Shown: positions 34,905-45,926 of the stretch, piece after piece
How the letters are laid out: each line of letters begins with the position of its first letter
Numbering within the stretch: position 1 is the first letter of the stretch
Assembly (NCBI GenBank): GCA_020081605.1
Contig: JAHREC010000023.1
Location: 62,001-126,000 of the forward strand
DNA: 64,000 nucleotides
Source: Albifimbria verrucaria
Taxonomy: Eukaryota > Ascomycota > Sordariomycetes > Hypocreales > Stachybotryaceae
Direction of reading: 5' to 3'
Position numbers and translations under genes: made by a program
Notes under the pieces: model-generated
What the model was told of the DNA's origin: nothing
Databases searched by the model: none
The model's input: only the letters and a program-made list of their open reading frames with translations

Positions 34905-36963
34905 ATGACAGCATTCAAATATTTCTCGCTCCTGACTCTTCTCGACACATAAGACTCATCTTGTTGCTGGGGACGAACAACAATCCTGCCCAAGCTTCTT
35001 CCGAAAACGAGCAGCATATCTTCTGCGAAATATCTGTATTTCGTCTCGACGAGGCTCCTCCCTATGTCGCTTTATCTTATGCTTGGGGGATCCCAACGAT
35101 GTCTTGCCAATATTCCTGAACAACAATGTCGTGCAGGTCACGCGGAACCTGTACTCCGCATTGCTTCATCTGAGGTCCGAGTCTGGTCGCAGAATGCTAT
35201 GGGTTGATGCTGTCTGCATTGATCAGCAGAACAACGCTGAGAAGAGCAAACAAGTGGAGCTCATGCGCAATATCTACCAACGAGCGATGCATGTTGCAGT
35301 TTGGCTTGGGCCATCCGATGATACGAGCGATGGAGTCATGGACTATCTGAACACACTAGGAGAGGAGGCCCTAGATTGCAATGTCTTAGGTCTTACAGAA
35401 CCGATAAGAGAGAAGTGGGCAGAGCTTTTCGTTCAGCCGATAAAATATCGAGACGAAGGTAAGGCACCCAATGGTGGAAATATCATGTTCAACATGACAA
35501 AGAATGATGGGTCGGGCGAAAAGTATGACGTGCCACTCCGCTGGATCTGCGAACTTTACTACAAACTCAGCGATCGACATGATGCTTCCATGCGTTTTCC
35601 CTCGAGGGTTTGCCACCTTCTTCAAACGGGCGTGGTGGAGTCGCATCTGGATCCTGCAAGAGTTCTGTGTTGGAAAGGCTGTAGGATTCGTCTGCGGCAA
35701 AAGGAAGCTGACTCGACAGAAGTGCACGGCGGGGCTGGCTGCGTTCACTACATTCCGGCATGTTATTAAGGATGCAGTACATAACGCAGGTCGCACCCTC
35801 ACCAAGTATGAGGAGGCTATTGGACTGGCGGATTTTGATCCGAGACCGAACATGGTCCTTGGAATCAGAGGTGTCTTGAAGCGGCATCCACTTAACCTCC
35901 TGGCCTTACTTATGGCAGCCGGTCTCGAGGAAAATGGACTCAACTCGTACAGAATTCACAGCATGGAGTCCACGAATCCAGCAGACAAGATTTATGGGCT
36001 GCTTGGATTAGCTGTCGACAAGGACGCCTTGGGAATAGTGCCAGATTACCGTCTTACTTGCCAGGAGGTATACACAAATACAACTATGGCATTATTGAGA
36101 GAAGGTCACTTGTCCGTCCTGTCCTTCTGCCAAATCCCCAAAAGATCGCGGGCCTTCCATCATGGGTCCCCGACTGGTCGATGGGTCTCAGAATGCACTT
36201 GCAAAATACTGCTAGGTCGTATGAGCCTCTACTACTGCCACAGTTCTTTGCTTCCGCCAGATCCCAGCCACGAATCGAATTTACTCACACTTTTGAAGGC
36301 GATATCTTCCTGGGATTGAGAGGTTTGATTGTGGACAAAGTACGAGCCATCGGGACGACATATACTGAGATCGCTGAGAGTGGCGGCAATATGGTGGATT
36401 GGTCTAAGAAATGGACCAGAGTCTTGCTCGATCTGAGCATGCTTCCTGTGAAAGGAGGTGGAAAGAATCATAACGAGGTCGATCACCGTTGCTGTGTCTT
36501 CCGCACTTCCACGGCAGGTGCCACAATCGATGAGATGGGCAAGCCAACTAGGGTGACCATTGAAGAACTGAAAGCTGCCATCATGCTCGGATTCCTTGGC
36601 GTTGATGAGAGTATATTGCGAGTAGATGGAATACTGAACATGTTAGAAAGCAATGGTATGCCACCTAGAGTGGATCGTGAGGCTTTCGCCAAGGTAGGAG
36701 GCTTTAAATATATTGGAACGATTGGGTCACGAGCCCGAGGAAGGAAACCATTTGTAACCACGCAGGGCCATCTTGGTTTAGGCCCAATAACACTGGCAGA
36801 AGGCGATGCAGTAGCTATCTTCCTTGGATTCCAGGTGCCCTTTGTCATCAGAGATGTAGAAGATGGCACGTATCAACTGATTGGAGACACATATTTGGAT
36901 GATTTCATGGATGGTGAGGCCCTAGAGGGAAATGGGAAGATCGAGAACATTTGTCTCGCATAG
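34905..36963 (+). CDS. HET (heterokaryon incompatibility) domain protein
   Basis: HET core motifs are all present: PPYVALSYAWGDPND, MLWVDAVCIDQQNNAEK, HVAVWLGPSDDTSDG, RIWILQEF, then NPADKIYGLLGLA and the GLPSWVPDW element; the C-terminus ends in a typical GDAVAIFLGFQVPFVIRDVEDGTYQLIGDTY block. Taking ATG 34905 as the start requires one extra C at 34931-34932. Three further breaks are G5 at 35085-35089 (G6 restores the frame), T4 at 35595-35598 (T3) and AAA at 36132-36134 (AAAA). All four are homopolymer changes. Without correction no HET protein longer than about 300 residues could be made. Function: allorecognition and cell-death signalling, by family. Confidence 0.8.
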
Positions 36964-37147
36964 GTAGCACTATGATAACTTCTCGTCTCCGATAAGCATG
37001 TTTATGTCGACATGTATATATGTGAATGATGAGAAATGTAGCAAGGGATGGTTTTTTCCTGTTACAAGGAGCGATGAACAGCATGCAAGTCCTAGCCTCA
37101 CTGATTCATTGTTGGAACAGTATGTAATAGTCACCACCTACACTAGA

Positions 37148-37846
37148 ACGAGAGCGAAAGTGCCAGAATGGGGATGGGCGAGTTATTGTGGCAACGAATG
37201 CGCTTGAGCTTGGAATTGCCGTTCCCGATATTCGAGTGGTGGTGCATTTGGAAATGCCGTATAGGATGGCGGATTATGCATAGCAAAGCGGACGTGCAGG
37301 CCAGGACGGGCAACCAAGCGAAGCCATCGTCCTCCTGCCCAATGCGCAGGGTGTATCAAGGAAGCCGCGGCCGTTGATATCTGCTCATGCGGCAACAGAC
37401 GATTATATTCGAGCTGATGTATGTCGGCGAGTTATATTGGACTCGGTGATGGATGGTCGGGATGACCGTATTGGCTGCGAGGAAGGAGAGGAGTTATGTG
37501 ATGTTTGCCAAGGCCAGATACCAGAGGATATGACTGTGGAGGACAGAGAGGAAGCTGATATGCGAGAGCGAGAGTTGAAAGTGCAGGGAGCCAGGTATCG
37601 AGATCTGACAGTCGGGGCCGAGGAGCGATGAGGGCAAGGGACACTCGGCCCTGGACTGTCCAAAAGCGATGACAATCGGAGGGGTGGTGACAGAGGCATA
37701 CCAGCTTGGCGAGATAGGGTAGCAGAGGCGTTCGGTTGTTGCCTCGGGTGCTTCGTACCTCAGGAGTTATGCAACGGCTGGGAAGAGAATGGAGAATGGG
37801 GTGGATGGAAGCGAGCTACAGATGGTAGGTGCCAGTAAAGGGCGTT
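37148..37846 (+). pseudogene. C-terminal fragment of a RecQ-like telomere-linked helicase
   Basis: This piece starts without a start codon and reads through helicase motif V (VIVATNALELGI) and motif VI (QSGRAGQDG), with an in-frame TAG at 37281-37283 just before it. A cysteine-rich C-terminal region follows (CEEGEELCDVCQG; CCLGCFVPQELCNGW; GRCQ) and runs into GVIRPV. It holds exactly the parts missing from the copy at 23123-26152. It could be a fragment of another copy or the other half of one copy split by rearrangement. The TAG and the missing N-terminus make it non-functional. Confidence 0.75.
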
Positions 37847-37964
37847 ATCAGACCTGTCCCCAGGCGAGGGTCGGGCTTGTGTCGCGTGGGACTTAGTGAA
37901 ATTCAGATTGAATGCTGGTCGGCTTAATCGTCAGCACAACAGCCCCAATGTCCGAAAATGCATT
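37847..37964 (+). repeat. 3' tail of helicase element, copy B (short)
   Basis: 118 bases matching the start of the tail at 26153 and the minus-strand copy ending at 59296, in its natural place directly after helicase C-terminal coding sequence. It is cut off at 37964, where a different dispersed repeat begins. Confidence 0.75.
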
Positions 37965-38041
37965 ACATCTGACATTGCAAAGATGTGTTCTTGTGTAAAG
38001 GGGTAGTAGCATCGAATATAGCTTGTGCAATGCACTGATAG
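37965..38041 (+). repeat. Dispersed 77-bp repeat, copy 1
   Basis: Similar to 44919-44994 on the same strand (core GTAGTAGCATCRAATRTAGC, then TTGTGCAATGCAYTGATAG). Only a handful of mismatches and one small indel separate them. Nature unknown; possibly the end of a longer dispersed element. Confidence 0.7.
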
Positions 38042-41000
38042 TCTATGCAAACTATACCAAGCTGGAGTTCAGCGGGGTTCTGGCAACATTATCCATTTCC
38101 ATCCATAATCAGCATTGGCTGAAGGGAGAAGTGGGATGACGATTTTTTATCCAGATGGATGTCTGGATGTCCCCTTGCATCAACGATATCAAAGTATTCG
38201 GCCAATAGTTCTCCTCCTCCAAACTCCAGGTATGACATTCCCAATAAATCCTCGGGAATTCTGCTCCTAGTTTTAGCAATATATATCCACTCAGGTCAGA
38301 GATCATGTTTGGTATAGAGTTCGGGAGAATATAACTTAATATCGCATCTTCTTATATAACAGCGTGCTAAATCTGTATATTCAGCCGCTCCGTTTTCTTT
38401 TCTGTATGCTGGTTGGAGAAAATACTATTTTCAGATCAAGCCTGCTCTTAAGGGCCACGTGATAAAAATGTTTGAATTAGGTGTCAAACGGTCCTTCACG
38501 TCGGAGTCCAACAGGGACAGTGGATCCACGAGTGAATCCACTACGTAGACTGAGTGGGGATGGGACACATTAAGAAGCGTGTTACTCTGTAGATATTTAG
38601 ATATTACGTTGGCCGAATTGGAACCGCTGGATCACGCCCTTGTTATGTATTGTAAAGTGTCTGTCTCCTAGGACGCATTCCAGGACGATAGTCCCCGCAG
38701 CAGAACTTCAATAATGGGTATCCCATGGCATCAATCTCAGGACAGTGGTGGTCTGGATGACCTGGGTTGATCTGGACGGACCAACAACGAAGTATTTCGA
38801 TAAGCTCGGCAACTTAAGCTTTTTGAGCATGGGCCGGATTGCGGGTGTCAACACTCTACCTAATATTAAGTTCCAAATGTCAACATCCAGCTTAACGCCT
38901 TTCGGTGCCAGATCATTCACATTCCTGCCGGAAACGATTGTTGGGGATAGCGAGACTCTACAATCGTTCGCCTTCGTTTTTCTACTGTATTTCGTGGTTT
39001 TGTTGAAAGTTTTGGAGCCGAACTTTTGGGTTCTTGCAGGGATTGGCTAGGAGGATGCTTGGTATTGTCGGTAAGTATCTTTCGGATGAGTATATGTATA
39101 TGGTTATAGTGGAATAGCCACGGCAACAATACACTGAATCATCGCAATAGTAGACATATGGCATTAGAATACATCTCACTATAACTATAATACACAATAA
39201 GGCATTGAAGCAAGCATCTCCATAAGTGCAAATGTTTGTCACGCGAGACATTACCATGAAAACACAATGCGTCCAGTCTGCTCATGCATAGCTCAGCCAT
39301 ATGTGCTTCAATTTCTACTGGCCGAAACAAAGGCTTTGAGCCTACTATAATTATTAGCAAGCCCTCCTTCATTACGTCTTTCACCATCTATCAAACATTG
39401 AAAGCACCCACTTGACAAAGTTGCTTACAAAAGAGAAACAAACATTGCCAGAGACTCATACGTAGGGTCGAAGCATAGCCCGCTAAGAACAGTTTTCCTC
39501 CTGGCATCCGCAATGCAACCTAGCGAAATAGATGCCATCCAGCAATGCCAGAAGAATGGGGAGATATCAAAAGGCAAACGAGGGGCTTGTTCACAAGAGA
39601 TCAGAAGGGCAAAGGAGATATTGAAGGCCGCGGCACCCAGTTCTGCATCGAATTTATTGCGATGATTCAAATATAGCCGTGATCAGTTCCCGGATCAGAA
39701 TCTGACTATACCTGATGTCTTGGAGGCCAAGAAGGTGCTGGGTATTCAAGATGACGCCACATTCCTCCCGACCTGGAAGGCCTGTAATGTCTTACCCCTA
39801 CGCTGAATACGAACATTTCTAGCTTGGATTCCGTTTGAATCAGGGTCGGGGATTGTCGTCTTGGCCTTCTGATATTTAGCGTCCTAGAAGGCAGGTAAAA
39901 CAAAATTGTGGTTGTGTTAAACCCTTCGAGAAGACGGATAGATAATGATGGTTTGGAATAACTGCAAGGACATTGACCCCTATGTCTTTCCCTAGCAATT
40001 CTCATGTTCCGTTCATACTTAGTTTGATCTCGCCTTGTGAGACCTGTTTTAGAATCAGTAAAGATTCTACTTTCATGTGGATAGCAACAAAAGTAGGAAC
40101 TCGATAACGATATTGAATATTGTCTGCTCTGGTCACCCTGTGTAACAGGAGGACCTTCCTATATAGCTCTCTTATCGCTGTACGAGTCAGTAGATCTTAG
40201 CTTATCATCCGTGACCTTATCGCGTAACTTGTTATGACAGTCAGAGCGTTGTATCATAGCGCAAGTCTAATATCTAGCTCGTTCAACAATATCTTGTCAG
40301 TGCATTTGATGCCCTGTACTAACAACCTGACACTTGTCAAACAAAGAGCAAAAGAACTCGAAGTTGGACGTGGAGGTTCTCGTGCCAATCATTTTAGATG
40401 TGATGAAAACTGGAAATCATATTAAATAAGCCAAAGAAAGCACAAACGATGCGTCAGAGGGGTGGTTTCGGTGACGACTCTTACCGAAGTTGAGAATGCA
40501 TGGATGTCATTTCTCCACCCTTTGCCTATAGTATCTTGCCCAACTTAGCAGCAGATTGGAAGTGACCATGCTCGTGCCAGAGTCTCCAGCCTTGGAACAA
40601 AGGGACCCATCTTCGTACGTTGAGCAGCTCCAGTCTAGACTACAGAGGCGGCGAGCTGAACAAGACGCCACAATTTATCTATCACCGAGGGCTTGGAAAG
40701 TTACGATAGAGGCGCAAGCCCATCACTCACATGACATGTCTCACTTTTTAGAGTTCATGTCGAGGTTCTAGATCAAAGAATAACCTGTCAATTTCCGAAT
40801 TGTCATCCCTATAGTGGTAGTCACATTCCAATACAGGGTGCCTCTATTTTACAAAAGGTTACCTACACACGTGATGTTGCTATTTCAAGGGTCGGCTTAC
40901 TATCGACGGTATCACACCAATCAAGAGGACTTCACGTTCGCAAACGCCCACTGTGGCCAAGACTACCCCTCACAGAGCCTCATGTGACAATTCAGACAGG

Positions 41001-41636
41001 TTAGTTTCTATTTACTTCAACCTTAATACAGCATGAAGCTAAGCTAATGGGCAATAATACTACCTTTGGTAACGCCAACTACGGCTTCCAAGCTGGGTAA
41101 ATCAACAGGATATACTCATGCTGTATTACATACTGCCGTAATAAATTGTTCTCAATCGCCTAGTAGGGATGAGGGCACCTAGCCTCTAATAATTAGCTGT
41201 ATTCATTCCATCTCGATGCGCAAGTTAAAGTACCCAAGGCTGAGAGAAACTTTGCCAACCTCAATCTTAATAAGCAGTCCAATGACATTTCGTCATCTTT
41301 GAAGGACCAGATCCGTCATAGAGTTAGCCATGCACACCGTTGCTGCCGGTTTTGGCGGCCATGTGGCTTGGTTCGGCTGCGAGTTACTATGGGGAAGGGG
41401 CAGAAAAGAACCAACCAGGCGATCTGTCCGTCTGCCCGGGATCACCACCTTGCAGCCGATGCCATATGGAGAAGTTCTTTTTATTGAAACTTCGCTTGCG
41501 TCGGAAACATCATGAGTTTTTGAATTTTTTGGGGTTGAGCTTACTATAATTATATTCTACTACATAAAGTTTGTTCTGGTGTCTCCAGCATTGTCATATT
41601 TGTGTCCGTCATGACATTAACAATTTCCCTTACGCC
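38042..41636. other. Gene-poor stretch with weak coding hints
   Basis: No gene is firmly supported. Weak hints are: (a) minus strand about 38708-38990, a readable segment containing VKLDVDIWNLILGRVLTPAI and VVGPSRSTQVIQTTTVLR, family not recognised; (b) plus strand 39513-39671, a 53-codon frame followed by IPDVLEAKKVLGIQDDATFL in another frame; (c) plus strand 40568-40771, a 67-codon frame. Any of these could be exons of decayed genes. Confidence 0.3.
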
Positions 41637-41700
41637 TATAAATTATCTTCCTCGTCCCGTCTTTTTCATATCATCTCAACATCGATCACTAACCTATTAT
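41637..41700 (+). promoter_or_regulatory. Putative core promoter: TATA-like box and pyrimidine-rich leader
   Basis: TATAAAT at 41637-41643 is followed by a C/T-rich stretch up to about 41700, an arrangement common just upstream of fungal transcription starts. It lies about 200 bases before the small gene at 41843. Confidence 0.35.
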
Positions 41701-41842
41701 CCTCTTACCACAGCACAAAATTTGAAGAGTGACACTATCTGAAAAGGAACGAAAAGCCTAACAAAAACGGATTTGGGGGATAATTGTTAGCGCACACTTA
41801 GCCCAGGTGGGCCATTTAGCTGACAGCGCCAACAGTATTGAA

Positions 41843-42171
41843 ATGTCACTACCCAGAAAAAAATTCGACGTCGCTGTTTACAGAGAGGCTACGGGTAGAC
41901 ATCCTTCGTGGGATGACTTGTATAAAGAAGCACTCAAGGACGCCCGAGTGGAACTAGTTAACGCAGTTGCTGATTCCCCTGGTACGGGTTATGTGGACTA
42001 CCATGGCATAAGAAAAAAGTGAGAAATCATGGGCACAAGTACGACAACGCTGGAGATGAAGTAGTCTCTTATAGAGATAACGGTTCTGATACCGGTGGCG
42101 GATGGAAGGGCTGGACAACATGTGTTCTCGCGGCATCCTTTGATGATGCCGTTTTTGATGATCGTGAATAG
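41843..42171 (+). CDS. Small hypothetical protein, about 109 aa, one-base break
   Basis: Starting at ATG 41843, a 59-codon frame (RHPSWDDLYKEALKDARVEL) runs into a stop at 42020. Reading one more A in the A6 run at 42013-42018 continues smoothly into KVRNHGHKYDNAGDEVVSYR and GWKGWTTCVLAASFDDAV, ending at TAG 42169-42171. The composition is soluble and charged, with no signal peptide. The smooth join suggests a real small gene with a homopolymer miscall. I do not recognise the family. Confidence 0.5.
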
Positions 42172-42599
42172 CAACGAAGATGACGGGAGATTTCCCAATA
42201 ATACGACTATTGTTTTCCGCAGGTTACACATATAATTGGCATTACCGCGCACGAGGCCTGCTGTTTAGCAGGTCTATCTCTAGCTTATACACGATTCAGT
42301 CCATAAGCAATTCGCCAAGGCAAATTATGCTAGCAGGCAACATCATGTGAATCATGGCTCTCGTGGAGGAGCCACAACCCTTACGGTTGTTGTGTGCAAG
42401 ATGTTTGCGATCCAAAAAGAGTATTCATCATTCTAAACGCCTCGGATGAATCGACGAGGAGGAGTGAACTAGTGCTGTGGATCGAAGATGTGGTATGCAG
42501 GCCAGAGTTTGGCCATAGTCACAGAGAAAAAATGACCATTTCCCCTCAAGGCGTTCGATAACTGGGCATAAAGGCTATAGAAAGAATAATAGACTTAAA

Positions 42600-43111
42600 T
42601 TAAACCCCTAGACATGACCAGATAATCGCAACCATCCCAGCAATTGCCACGATAATAATTCCAATACTGCCAACTGCTGTGTTCCCTCCATGCCTAATTA
42701 TTACCAAACCAACCAATAGAAGAATAAACCCTACTGCAAGAAGAATCCCGGAACCGGACAAGAGGCATTGAACCGTTATATGAATCCTGGTTTGATGGGC
42801 TATTCCTTCGTTTGGATTCAGGTTTCGAAGCTTCAATAAAACTCCAATCGTGAGAAATAAGCTGAATGTAAAAACAAGAAAGGCAATGGAAAGCACTATT
42901 TGTAATGCGCCTGTGTCAAACTCCTTGCCGCAGCACGGCGTAGGACATGTTGTTGAAAGAGTAATCACATTGCCATACGTGAAGGCACCAGCAAAGGTGG
43001 CTACCAACGCCAGAGCATCTGCAATTCCGATATAAGAAGCCGGGTACTAAATTGATTAACATGTTCTTCATGACTGGGCGAGCATAGTTTCAGACGTACA
43101 TGGGTATTCAT
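42600..43111 (-). CDS. Small integral membrane protein, 152 aa, two exons
   Basis: Exon 1 (43111-43100) codes MNTH; an intron of 53 bases (43099-43047, GTACGT..TTTAG) is followed by exon 2 (43046-42600) starting YPASYIGIADALAL. The joined frame is intact. Four hydrophobic segments are visible: ALALVATFAGAFTYG, IVLSIAFLVFTFSLFLTIGV, ILLAVGFILLLVGLVII and IGIIIVAIAGMVAIIW. A Cys pair (CPTPCCG) lies in the first loop. It resembles small four-helix membrane proteins common in filamentous ascomycetes, of unknown function. Confidence 0.65.
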
Positions 43112-44214
43112 GTTGTCACCACGTTGGTTGGGAGCAGGTCCTGGACGGGGTGATGATACGCGATCGGGGATTGGGATAGAATGAAAGTCTCTTTCATATG
43201 TAGTATTGTCTTATCCAGAATTGATTGATTTGGAAAAAGACATTTGCAAAAAGATCTTTATATTTTTTTTTTTTTATGTCAGTCTGCAGGGCCAGGTTAA
43301 TAGAACCAACTTGGTGTAGATTAATCCTAACTTCTATTGAAGCGATGCTTGTGCTTGTGTCTTTGTGAGAAAAGCTTGCAAGGCGCCACGAAATGTGGCC
43401 GACAATTGTCAGCGTGGCAACAACCTCCCTAGCTCCGCACTGGGTGTTGGAGTTTGTCGACTCTGCAGCTGGGCGGCCATGGAATGCTGGTGCGAGCTCT
43501 CCGCCACATAATTCCTCGGCCGATTCCATCACCTGAATCGCCTCGCGAAGGGAACCCATCGGATACTGCTCCTGCTCCAGTGAATCCACTTCCCCTTTAG
43601 ATAGAAAAGGCCTCCCTGCCCATCCCCGCATTTCGCCTCGAATCCCTGTCCCACAAGACGTCAGAAGAGAAACCAGGCCAACATCTGATTAGTACCAACG
43701 GCACACCTACCGCCACTGCATGGCAAGAGTAGTCAAGCCACGGGCACATACATCATGCGGAGTGGTTATTCCACCGTGCTTTGCAGCGTAGACGACCTGC
43801 TCTTACTTCTCTTGCTTTATGTTAGCTCTCATATAGTCCAACGGCTCGAAAACTGGACTTGCATAGTTGCATCTAATGCTGATGCCGTATTTCCTACATT
43901 CTGATGTAATATTCGATTCAATTTATTGTAGCGAGAATACTCTATCATCTATTTATAACCCAGCTCTAGGGTTACTATGGGTTATCGCAATGTTAAGAAG
44001 GTCCTGTGAGCCGTATCGCTCAAGGTGGTCGACAACCATCATCTTGTCTGCTGCCATCCCAATTGTCGCTTCGCTCTCTCACCCAAACCGGCCCAAGTAA
44101 CATGGAACTGCTCTCTTCCAATGAACGTCCCGACATTTATGAGCCCTTCTTACCATCTCCGGTCCAATGTGTTACTCTCAGTGCAGCATAAAGGGTCGTA
44201 GAAGACTGTTTCTA
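43112..44214. other. Intergenic region with unsupported open frames
   Basis: A 145-codon minus-strand frame (43631-43194) includes a poly-Lys run read from the T11 tract near 43265 and has no recognisable domain; I treat it as doubtful. The rest shows nothing supportable. Confidence 0.35.
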
Positions 44215-44221
44215 TAAATCT

Positions 44222-44835
44222 GCAGTCGTGCATATGCGATCACTTCTATAGCATCGAGCTTGGCGATTTTCCGTTACTGGCAAATCAACAGAATGGACAC
44301 GAATTTTTCGAAAAGTGGTATCTACTCTACGGATTGAGGCACAGTCATGCCTGCAGACAATCCTGAAAGATCTAGTAGATTTGCGCAACACAGCTGTACA
44401 TCGGCGCCCAATCAACCAAAACGGCGCAGAGCAGCTGCTACGCTCAGCTACGGAAATGGCCCAACTGCTCGAGAATGGGGTTGATAAAAGTGACTGGGGA
44501 CGACTAAGCTCTTGCAAATTCAAAAGAAGCTCTCGGAGTCAGGATACAAAACAGAAAATGTCTTATCAGCTGTGTCGCAACCGTTTGGTAGTGAAGTGCA
44601 CGATACGCTAGAGAACCATGATGGACCTGTCAAGGAAAGAATTCCAATTGATGTCACTTCGTTCACGAAGGCTGCTCAAAGAAGCAGCATAAGACCAGAA
44701 GATTTATTTTTTGCGGAAGATATTGAGGAAGGCGAACGTATCATAATCAAACATGTCGGTTCGTACTCTAGGTATAACACTTGGTCACCGGAGGTACTGC
44801 TACTAAGGCATCACATCCAAAGTATTGCAGAGTAG
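44222..44835 (+). pseudogene. Relic of an uncharacterised conserved protein
   Basis: Three overlapping frames together give a continuous pattern: FEKWYLLYGLRHS (44222-44345), CLQTILKDLVDLRNTAVHRR with AEQLLRSATEMAQLLENGV (to about 44512), then LQIQKKLSESGYKTENVLSAV and RIPIDVTSFTKAAQRSSIRP (to 44835). The LRNTAVHR block looks like a conserved helical core that I have met in unnamed ascomycete proteins. Two shifts break it. No start codon is certain. Confidence 0.4.
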
Positions 44836-44918
44836 TGATGATAGCAATCGCATGGTCGGGATTGATTACAGTACAACGTCTTGGAAGCGGTTATTCACAT
44901 AGTACGATAACAAGTAGA

Positions 44919-44994
44919 ACATCTAACATTGCAAAGATGGGTTCTTGTGCAAAGGGTAGTAGCATCAAATGTAGCTTGTGCAATGCATTGATAG
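44919..44994 (+). repeat. Dispersed repeat, copy 2
   Basis: Second copy of the block at 37965-38041, same orientation, 6.9 kb away. Neither the helicase tail nor helicase coding sequence flanks this copy, so the block is separable from the helicase element. Confidence 0.7.
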
Positions 44995-45145
44995 CCTAAC
45001 ACTGCGATAAATTTGCGAGAATTGATACTAACGATGTGGAAATGTAGCGATCGTGTGACTAGCGAAGATGCCAGTATGCAGAGAATGTTCAGTCCGGAGC
45101 GATGATATAGATGGGCTTGACGGTACGCATGAACACCTACTGCAC

Positions 45146-45202
45146 CTACTTACTACTACTTACTTACTTACTACTACTTACTTACTTCTTACTACTACTA
45201 CT
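45146..45202. repeat. TACT/ACT microsatellite
   Basis: Alternating TACT and ACT units in an uninterrupted simple repeat of about 57 bases. Confidence 0.9.
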
Positions 45203-45569
45203 CTAATCATTGTTCAGGCGAACAGAGGGTTCACTCCCTCCCAAAGGGCCCTGCGCGTTTTCTTCTCCTTTTGGATAAAGCCTGCACCGCCCTACGTCAT
45301 ATTATTCACTAGCAATATCCAAAACTCGTCCCCTAAGGGGTCACAAAAGACGGTCAGCTACAGGACCCAATAACTATCCCGCATCCTATGGATACGAAAC
45401 TGGGCTCTGGCTCTCCGGACTTATTTAAAAGGCAAGACAGGCTATCTCATCGCTTTCGGTGCTCCTTAATCTGCTAGAAATGCTTTCACTTGAAAGGAAG
45501 CTAAAGGTTGTAAGCCATAGCATCATATGTGAGGTTAAATTGACTTGTTCCATATCCAGATTGGTCCTC

Positions 45570-45854
45570 TTACAGTACTGTAATTGAATGAACCACATCC
45601 CCTGACGAACAGCGCTCAGCCTCGCACGATCTTAGATCCGGCAGAAAGTCGTTATTAGGACAGTATTCCGCTTGTCCTGTCGAAGCTGCAAAATCCTTTG
45701 TGCTCATTGGCCTCGAGCTCATTTGCTCGCAGCTAATTGTGACCTTGGGACTATATCCAGCTTTAATACCATTTTTGAGAGCTTGCTTACAAGCATTAAT
45801 GCTGGCTAATGCGAGAAATATAACCGTATTTGCAGAAATCGCCGGAAATTTCAT
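45570..45854 (-). CDS. Small secreted protein candidate, CFEM-like C-terminal half
   Basis: ATG 45854 to stop 45570, 94 codons. The first about 21 residues form a signal peptide (MKFPA then TVIFLALASINA, cleavage before CKQ). Five cysteines follow; the segment CPNNDFLPDLRSCEAERC has the spacing seen in the second half of CFEM domains (C..DF..C-x3-C). A full CFEM domain has eight cysteines, so the protein is either truncated, incompletely spliced or a different small secreted family. It lies just beyond the stop of the DUF3433-type gene, in the same orientation. Possible effector or wall protein; role unknown. Confidence 0.4.
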   Translation of the reverse strand: MKFPAISANTVIFLALASINACKQALKNGIKAGYSPKVTISCEQMSSRPMSTKDFAASTGQAEYCPNNDFLPDLRSCEAERCSSGDVVHSITVL

Positions 45855-45926
45855 TCTCTATTTAGAAGGTAAGGAAGATAGCTCTGAAATGGCTAAAGGT
45901 AAATGTCAGGCTTATTATATAAACAC

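Noticed and set aside
37403..37699. Minus-strand Ser/Pro-rich open frame
   Set aside because: Antisense shadow of the helicase C-terminal coding region.
43194..43631. 145-codon minus-strand gene
   Set aside because: Includes a poly-Lys run from a T11 tract, no domain, no homologous pattern; probably chance.
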